Shown in pieces: positions 59,592 through 64,000 of a DNA stretch of 64,000 nucleotides. Origin of the DNA: CANIGN01 sp041391385 (GTDB lineage: Bacteria; Bdellovibrionota; UBA2428); the NCBI GenBank assembly GCA_041391385.1, contig JAWKOD010000005.1:124001-188000 (forward strand). The letters are read 5' to 3'. Numbering within the stretch: the stretch's first letter is position 1; each line of letters starts with the position of its first letter. A program made the position numbers and the translations under genes. Below the pieces are notes generated by a model. The model did not search any database, had not been told where the DNA came from, and worked only from the letters and a program-made list of their open reading frames with translations.

Positions 59592-59651
59592 TTAGATGTT
59601 CTCTTTTATGAACACCCTAAATTAAAGCTTCTGAAAAGAAGTTACTGGAGA

Positions 59652-60056
59652 TTAGCGACGCGTTCGCAATTGAACACGTACTGTAGATTGCTGCCTTGCT
59701 TGAATTTTTGCATACAAGTCTACTTGAGCCTCATGTTTTATCGTTACAACTACAGCGTAGCGTTGAGGGAAGCTTTCATCCTTAGCCCATTCACGTTGGC
59801 ATCTCACAACTAGATAATATGTATCTCCGTAGTTTGTTGGATTTCGTTTCATCGTAAAAGTTGCGCGCTGAACAGTGCTGCCTTCTCTCTCGGTAGGGAG
59901 CGGTGACATCTTGCAATCAAATGGCCCTTTAATTCGGTCCATATCGCCGTCACCAGTTTTCTGGCGAAAAGCAGCAGTTACTTCATCGAGACTCTTGCCG
60001 CGAATTAGTCTGAAAGACATGGTTGTGCCTAGATAATCAAGGCGGCTGTGCCTCAC
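59652..60056 (-). CDS. C-terminal part of the S8 protease, in the -1 frame
   Basis: The sequence from about 60091 (SEIDVTLAFDPPVRHSRLDY, then LGTTMSFRLIRGKS) continues the S8 protease in the -1 frame: it reads as the C-terminal beta domain of subtilases of this type. The GTG-started frame at 60056 is therefore not an independent gene. Joined to the upstream frame at the GGGAAAA slippery heptamer, the product is about 784 residues; unjoined it would end at 642. See the slippery-site and finding entries. Confidence 0.75.
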   Translation of the reverse strand: MRHSRLDYLGTTMSFRLIRGKSLDEVTAAFRQKTGDGDMDRIKGPFDCKMSPLPTEREGSTVQRATFTMKRNPTNYGDTYYLVVRCQREWAKDESFPQRYAVVVTIKHEAQVDLYAKIQARQQSTVRVQLRTRR

Positions 60057-60076
60057 GGGTGGATCGAAAGCTAACG

Positions 60077-62005
60077 TTACATCAATTTCACTTTTCCCTG
60101 TACTTGATAAATTTCAGAAGGAATTGGTACTTCATAAACATGAAAGCAATCAAATGGTAATGCATTTTCAGAATATAAAAGAACTCTATTAGTGTCGGAG
60201 TTTACAGCTTTATCTACTGACGGTACGCCGTAACCGCAAAGTTCTCTGACAGCTGACGAGCCGATGGGGCTTAGCAGAGTTCTGCATTCTGTTGGAACTT
60301 CTGCCGCACTTACGAGCAATGCGCGGACTAGATTTGCAGTAGCCTCTGGAAACGCATTGAGAATTCTAGCGGCTTTATTTGCAATAATAGGAGCCGCAAA
60401 GGAAGTTCCACGGCTGGTTTGGAATAAATTTTCAATGTAGTTTAAAGATGTAGAGACGACATCAGTTTCGGGAAAATTTCTCGAACGACGTAAAGTCCCA
60501 TGATAAATTAGATTTCCGCCCACTTCCACTAATTCAGGTTTGATCGAACCCCCAATCCCCGGACCACTACGAGTGAAAGGGGACGGTTGGCTACCTTGGG
60601 CAATCGGCTTTAAATCAACATCATCAGGACTAACTGGACATGTAACTACTGGTGACGTTATCGCACCCACTGTTAAAACAATGCAACCTGTTGCAGGTTC
60701 AATTATTTTAGCTGGCGCATCTAATAGATATTTGGGGTATCCCGTTACATGATGATCGGAGTTGTTTGCGGGAGGCTCATGCTCATAATTACCTGCAGAT
60801 ACAACTATAACTATATCAAGTTCTCGCGATAAATGATCAAGTATCGAAGCCCATGGAGATAACTTACCACCATTGAATGGCATTCGGGGATCACCAAGGG
60901 ATGCATTGAAAATTCGGCATCCATATGTATTTTTAAAGTATTCAATCGCGTTTCGCATTTGCGAAGTTATTAGCGATTCATCGTCGAATTCATTATTTGC
61001 ATTTAAAACTCTTGCGCTGAACAAGCGCAGCTCTGGAATAAATCCCCCAGAATCAATGCCATTTTGAAGATTGCCGTACAGTGCCAATCCAGCTACCATC
61101 GTTCCATGCCCATTGGCATCAGAAGCATCCCCTAGGTGAGCTGGAACCGCTGTCGCTTCTCCAATTGCAGGACCTAGAAGAGGGTGCCCACTGTTAATAC
61201 CGGAATCAAGAGTGCAAATTCCTTGAGCCGTTTGCGGAGGCGCGGGAGTGTCGGCAAGATCCGACAAAGTAGTTCTTAACATCTCCCCCATTCTGAAAAA
61301 GACCTTTGGTGGTAAGTCCACAACACAAACTGAATCTATGTGCAGCAACTGTTTAATAGCCGCGCCGCTTGATTTAATTCGAGCCAAAACAAGGGAAGAA
61401 CCGACATATGTATCGGTGATACGACCATTATTCGCCTCTATAAACGTTCGAATTTCCGTCAATCGAGCAGTGCAATCATTCGAATCTCCCGTATGCCATA
61501 ACTCTAAGTCCAAGACATACAGCGTATTATCAACGAAATGATTTAAATTAGTAATGCCCTCTTCTTTGAGTAGTCGCCCAATTCTATCCTCCGGCCTAAG
61601 TTTCCCCAATTCTTCAATGTTGTTAAAAACGCCATGGTAAGGCGCGTTCTTTTTTCCAACATCGGGTCCTTTGAGATATGATTCCAAACGATCATTGAAC
61701 TCAACCATTTGCTGATCACTAGAAAAAAGCACCAGCGTTTGGTCATCGCTCTTTCCAACAAGCTGGAGACCAAATCGATTTAATGTTTCTTCGTCAATGG
61801 GATTGGTAATTTTTAGTCTAACAATTAGCGCAGGGTTAATGCCCGCAATAGAAGGAGAAGGTTGTAAGGTTTTGCTTACTTGTGTTTGGATTTTACTTCC
61901 ATGCTGTTGAAAATCCTTGTTTGGAATTCTGCCATAGCCCGGCTTTTTTCTTCTCGGTGCTTCATGTTCGACTCTCTTTAGTGAGAGATGTGGAAGATTT
62001 GGCAT
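60077..62005 (-). CDS. Subtilisin-like (S8) serine protease of an AAA+/S8 module
   Basis: A 642-residue frame with the complete S8 catalytic triad: D267 (ICTLDSGINSGHP), H300 (DANGHGTMVAG), oxyanion N406 (SAGNYEHEP) and S535 (RGTSFAAP). There is no signal peptide, so it works in the cytoplasm. The N-terminal 240 residues are a non-catalytic domain that may be a target- or partner-binding prodomain. It lies 2 bases downstream of the AAA+ gene; such AAA-ATPase plus S8 pairs are seen in bacterial defence islands, with the ATPase probably sensing or regulating the protease. The final part is in the -1 frame. Confidence 0.88.
   Translation of the reverse strand: MPNLPHLSLKRVEHEAPRRKKPGYGRIPNKDFQQHGSKIQTQVSKTLQPSPSIAGINPALIVRLKITNPIDEETLNRFGLQLVGKSDDQTLVLFSSDQQMVEFNDRLESYLKGPDVGKKNAPYHGVFNNIEELGKLRPEDRIGRLLKEEGITNLNHFVDNTLYVLDLELWHTGDSNDCTARLTEIRTFIEANNGRITDTYVGSSLVLARIKSSGAAIKQLLHIDSVCVVDLPPKVFFRMGEMLRTTLSDLADTPAPPQTAQGICTLDSGINSGHPLLGPAIGEATAVPAHLGDASDANGHGTMVAGLALYGNLQNGIDSGGFIPELRLFSARVLNANNEFDDESLITSQMRNAIEYFKNTYGCRIFNASLGDPRMPFNGGKLSPWASILDHLSRELDIVIVVSAGNYEHEPPANNSDHHVTGYPKYLLDAPAKIIEPATGCIVLTVGAITSPVVTCPVSPDDVDLKPIAQGSQPSPFTRSGPGIGGSIKPELVEVGGNLIYHGTLRRSRNFPETDVVSTSLNYIENLFQTSRGTSFAAPIIANKAARILNAFPEATANLVRALLVSAAEVPTECRTLLSPIGSSAVRELCGYGVPSVDKAVNSDTNRVLLYSENALPFDCFHVYEVPIPSEIYQVQGKVKLM
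60092..60098 (-). promoter_or_regulatory. Slippery heptamer GGGAAAA in the S8 gene (possible -1 recoding site)
   Basis: In frame CAG-GGA-AAA-GTG the heptamer G-GGA-AAA fits the X-XXY-YYZ rule. A -1 slip makes the next codon AGT and opens SEIDVTLAFDPP and the rest of the C-terminal domain. The zero-frame stop follows 3 codons after the GTG. A simple missing A would give the same result. Confidence 0.5.
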
Positions 62006-62007
62006 AA

Positions 62008-63039
62008 TTACCTATTTTTTCGACTAGGCGGCTTACTGGTGGCTTTAGTTCGTAATCTATTTTTCAATCGAATCAAAACTTCGTCGATAATAGATTGGCT
62101 AACGTTATCCTTACCCTGTAAAATTGCACTCTTAATAGCATCAAAGCAAAACCACTCAATGTCTGAATGCGAAAGTCCTGCCAGCTGCTTGGCTATGGAG
62201 CTGATGTCAGATTTATTATACGGAAAATTCTTCAATTTCTTCTCAATCACTAATCTAACCTCAGAAGGAGAAGGCCTGTTAAATACTACAACTTCATCAA
62301 ACCTTCGCCATAAGGCATCATCTAACAAGCCTTCGTGATTTGTTGTAGCAATTATCAAGCTGTTACCATCAAAACTATCGAGAAGTTGAAGGAAGCTGTT
62401 TACTACCCTTTTTAATTCCCCATGATCAGTGGGATCGTTACGACTTTTACCAATGGCATCAAATTCATCGAGTATTACTACCCAAGTGCTGGAGCGAGCG
62501 TAATCAAAAAGTTGACGTAAATTTGAAGAAGTTTCTCCGAGATACGAAGAAATTATGGCGTCGAATCTTGTATAAAGAATAGGCAAATGAAGCTCAGTTG
62601 CAATAATCTCCGCAGTTAAAGTTTTGCCGCATCCTGGAGGCCCACAGAACAATAACTTAGATTTTGCTTTAAGGCCGTGAACACGCAATAATTCAGCTTT
62701 GCGAAACTCCTCCAATATACGAAATACTTGTGCCTGAGTGTTCTCACCTAAAACCGCATCAGAAAGTCTTTTTACTGGTTGGCGAATCTCGACCAATGGC
62801 GCATCCCGATCTTTATCGGTAGGAATTGGTTGAGAATAATTGAAAGTTACAGTCTTAGGTTCTTTAACAATACGACGAGTATCTAGTATCTTCATAAGGT
62901 CCTTTGCTAGAGCATGATTCTGTTTTTGTTGCTCCTCAGAAATAATTTCTAATGCAGTATTTCGAAAGCTGGTTTCATCGTGCCCGGAATAGCTAGAAAA
63001 AAGTTTCCTCAGTAATTCTCCTCTCGCCATTTTAGACAC
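62008..63039 (-). CDS. AAA+ ATPase of an AAA+/S8 module
   Basis: A 343-residue AAA+ protein: Walker A GPPGCGKT (133-140), Walker B VVILDEFDAIG (187-197), sensor 1 IIATTN, and an Arg finger in DDALWRRFDEVV. N-terminal helices (1-90) and an Arg/Lys-rich C-terminus. Of the FtsH/spastin-like class (YLGETSSNLRQLF substrate loop). The S8 gene follows after 2 bases and the HTH gene precedes with an 8-base overlap, so the three form an operon. It probably unfolds or senses proteins for the S8 protease or regulates it. Confidence 0.9.
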   Translation of the reverse strand: MSKMARGELLRKLFSSYSGHDETSFRNTALEIISEEQQKQNHALAKDLMKILDTRRIVKEPKTVTFNYSQPIPTDKDRDAPLVEIRQPVKRLSDAVLGENTQAQVFRILEEFRKAELLRVHGLKAKSKLLFCGPPGCGKTLTAEIIATELHLPILYTRFDAIISSYLGETSSNLRQLFDYARSSTWVVILDEFDAIGKSRNDPTDHGELKRVVNSFLQLLDSFDGNSLIIATTNHEGLLDDALWRRFDEVVVFNRPSPSEVRLVIEKKLKNFPYNKSDISSIAKQLAGLSHSDIEWFCFDAIKSAILQGKDNVSQSIIDEVLIRLKNRLRTKATSKPPSRKNR

Positions 63040-63328
63040 CCATGTCCTTAATCTTGATTGAAGATTGTGGAGTGATTTTATTCTTGGATTTGTTCGTAAT
63101 TATGGGTGGTTGTGGATCACTGATATCAATTGCGCCACCAGCCCGTATCCACTCATCAACTTCGGATGGCTTGAACTTCCAGAGTCTACCAATTCTGTGA
63201 GCAGGTATTTTCATTCGGTCTAACCATCGATAAACCGTCTCTTTAGAAATCCCCAAGTGTAATGATATTTCTTCTACTGAAAACCACGGTTCAACGACGC
63301 AATTCTTATCTTTAGGCCTCTTGCTCAC
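63032..63328 (-). CDS. Excisionase/MerR-type HTH protein of the AAA+/S8 operon
   Basis: A 98-residue protein with an HTH_17-like domain: WFSVEEISLHLGISKETVYRW, then PAHRIGRLWKFKPSEVDEWI. It is related in fold to the two Xis-like proteins at 48 kb but more diverged. Overlaps the AAA+ gene by 8 bases. Probably the operon's regulator. An inverted repeat lies 33 bases upstream of its start. Confidence 0.8.
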   Translation of the reverse strand: MSKRPKDKNCVVEPWFSVEEISLHLGISKETVYRWLDRMKIPAHRIGRLWKFKPSEVDEWIRAGGAIDISDPQPPIITNKSKNKITPQSSIKIKDMGV

Positions 63329-63360
63329 AAAAACAGTATCTAAACTTATTCTTGACCAGT

Positions 63361-63381
63361 AAATAGTGCCTAAAACTATTT
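63361..63381. promoter_or_regulatory. Perfect inverted repeat upstream of the HTH-AAA-S8 operon
   Basis: AAATAGT (63361-63367) and ACTATTT (63375-63381), spacer 7. A candidate operator for the HTH protein at 63032-63328. Confidence 0.55.
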
Positions 63382-63610
63382 AATCGATTTCATTAATGCG
63401 CAATTTTGTTAGTGGTTTATCCGTTTCATGTGATAGTGCAGCTCTTATTACGATGACAGGTGTGCCATAGTTTGAATCGCTTTCATTCGCAATATTTTAG
63501 TCCTACACAAATCTAAGGATCCGCACAAATATATGATTTTAAATAACAATATTCTTCAGTGTTCTGAAGCTAGGATGAAAGTGTTCTGATATCTGAACTT
63601 ATTTTGTTCT

Positions 63611-63640
63611 AAAAAGAGCGCAATAAAGCTCTTTTTTATT
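63611..63640. terminator. Bidirectional hairpin before the response-regulator gene
   Basis: AAAAAGAGC (63611-63619) pairs with GCTCTTTTTT (63628-63637), so each strand has a T-run after the stem. It separates the leftward HTH-AAA-S8 unit from the rightward response-regulator gene. The rest of 63329-63675 holds repeated GTGTTCTGA-type words (around 63560-63605) and no gene. Confidence 0.5.
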
Positions 63641-63675
63641 GATTAACGCACAATGTCAGAATATGACAAAGCAGC

Positions 63676-64000
63676 GTGCTTGAAACAGAAACCCTAACTC
63701 AGTTGCCGGTCGCCCCAGAAGGCAAGGAAGGCAGGAAGCTGCCCATCCTTATTGTTGATGATGAATTCGATCAGCGTGCCCGCCTTAGACGTATATGCAC
63801 GAAATTAGTGGGCATTGATTCAAGCTACATTCAGGAAGCTTCAACAATTTCTGAAGCAGAGGCTTTGTGTGAGGCTCACGACTTCCACGTGATCTTGTTA
63901 GATAAAATGGTTGGAAGTGAGAACGGCATTGCCGCAATTCCAGATCTATTAAATATCAGACCAAATTCCAAAATCCTCGTGGTTACTGGCAGTGAAGAAA
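63676..64000 (+). CDS. Response-regulator receiver-domain protein (partial at right edge)
   Basis: An open frame that runs off the window. After GTG 63676 come about 20 residues, then the receiver domain LPILIVDDEFDQRARLRRI (acidic pair D-D), the phosphorylated Asp in VILLDKMVGSENG and the start of the Thr/Ser-containing strand LVVTGSEE. The output domain is beyond the edge. A TGA lies in frame 12 bases upstream, so the start is GTG 63676 or a later codon. Confidence 0.85.
   Translation, partial: MLETETLTQLPVAPEGKEGRKLPILIVDDEFDQRARLRRICTKLVGIDSSYIQEASTISEAEALCEAHDFHVILLDKMVGSENGIAAIPDLLNIRPNSKILVVTGSEE

Noticed and set aside
1..64000. CRISPR array or rRNA genes
   Set aside because: No regularly spaced identical short repeats and no rRNA-like sequence were seen in reading both strands.

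Overview
The window looks like a chromosome segment of a Gram-negative bacterium of roughly 40% G+C: there are many signal peptides and lipoproteins, a type IV pilin-like protein, a periplasmic dipeptidase and a Dlt-like envelope acylation operon. The many exported proteins of unknown family and the compact T4SS island would fit a Bdellovibrionota/Oligoflexia-type organism, but that is inference and no rRNA or marker gene is present to settle it.

Layout. (1) 1-16 kb is core-like mixed chromosome: an FAD oxidase, exported hypotheticals, an MnmC-type methyltransferase, an M20 dipeptidase, a two-gene arsenic unit (aquaglyceroporin plus thioredoxin-type ArsC), a methyltransferase that overlaps a start-less coding remnant, DoxX, a 1.3k-residue Cys-rich lipoprotein with Ser/Asp runs, a glycine-rich RRM protein and a 2OG-Fe(II) oxygenase. 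(2) 16-29 kb is a surface-modification neighbourhood: pilin-like protein, glycosyltransferases, and a tightly coupled operon of an MBOAT-SGNH fusion, a carrier protein and an adenylating enzyme (analogous to DltB/D, DltC, DltA), followed by a GT4 glycosyltransferase and a radical SAM protein with its extra Cys domain at the N-terminus. (3) 29-43.5 kb holds transport (CorA-like, P1B-type ATPase, SulP), a block of four exported proteins around a trypsin-like protease, an EEP nuclease, Dps and small hypotheticals. (4) 43.8-47 kb is a small accessory zone in which an approximately 90-bp dispersed repeat (three same-orientation copies) separates single-gene or two-gene modules, one a possible nucleotidyltransferase/RHH toxin-antitoxin pair with a probable leaderless promoter.

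(5) From 47,029 to the right edge is an integrated conjugative/mobilizable element. It begins at a 25-bp tRNA 3' end (att), followed by a tyrosine integrase, two tandem excisionase-like proteins, a divergent Xre-type regulator whose start codon lies in a perfect inverted repeat, a 129-bp nested inverted-repeat structure (oriT candidate), a Replic_Relax-like protein, an RHH protein, a lipoprotein, a frameshifted coupling protein, VirB10, VirB9/TraK, VirB6, VirB5/TrbJ, VirB4, VirB3 and VirB2 homologues, and small leading-region genes, nearly all overlapping and on the minus strand. VirB8 and VirB11 are not seen. The cargo at 59.6-63.3 kb is a MerR/excisionase-type HTH gene, an AAA+ ATPase and a subtilisin-like (S8) protease. 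The protease's C-terminal domain is in the -1 frame, joined exactly at a canonical GGGAAAA slippery heptamer. This is the strongest candidate for an under-described system. A response-regulator gene runs off the right edge.

How the parts work together: the integrase/Xis/Xre module controls excision; the inverted-repeat structure with the relaxase-like and RHH proteins probably starts transfer; the VirB-type genes form the mating channel; and the AAA+/S8 pair is the likely host-beneficial (defence-like) cargo. Three reading-frame breaks lie in or near the element (coupling protein, a PH-like gene, the S8 protease). Whether they are real decay, recoding or sequencing error should be judged together.
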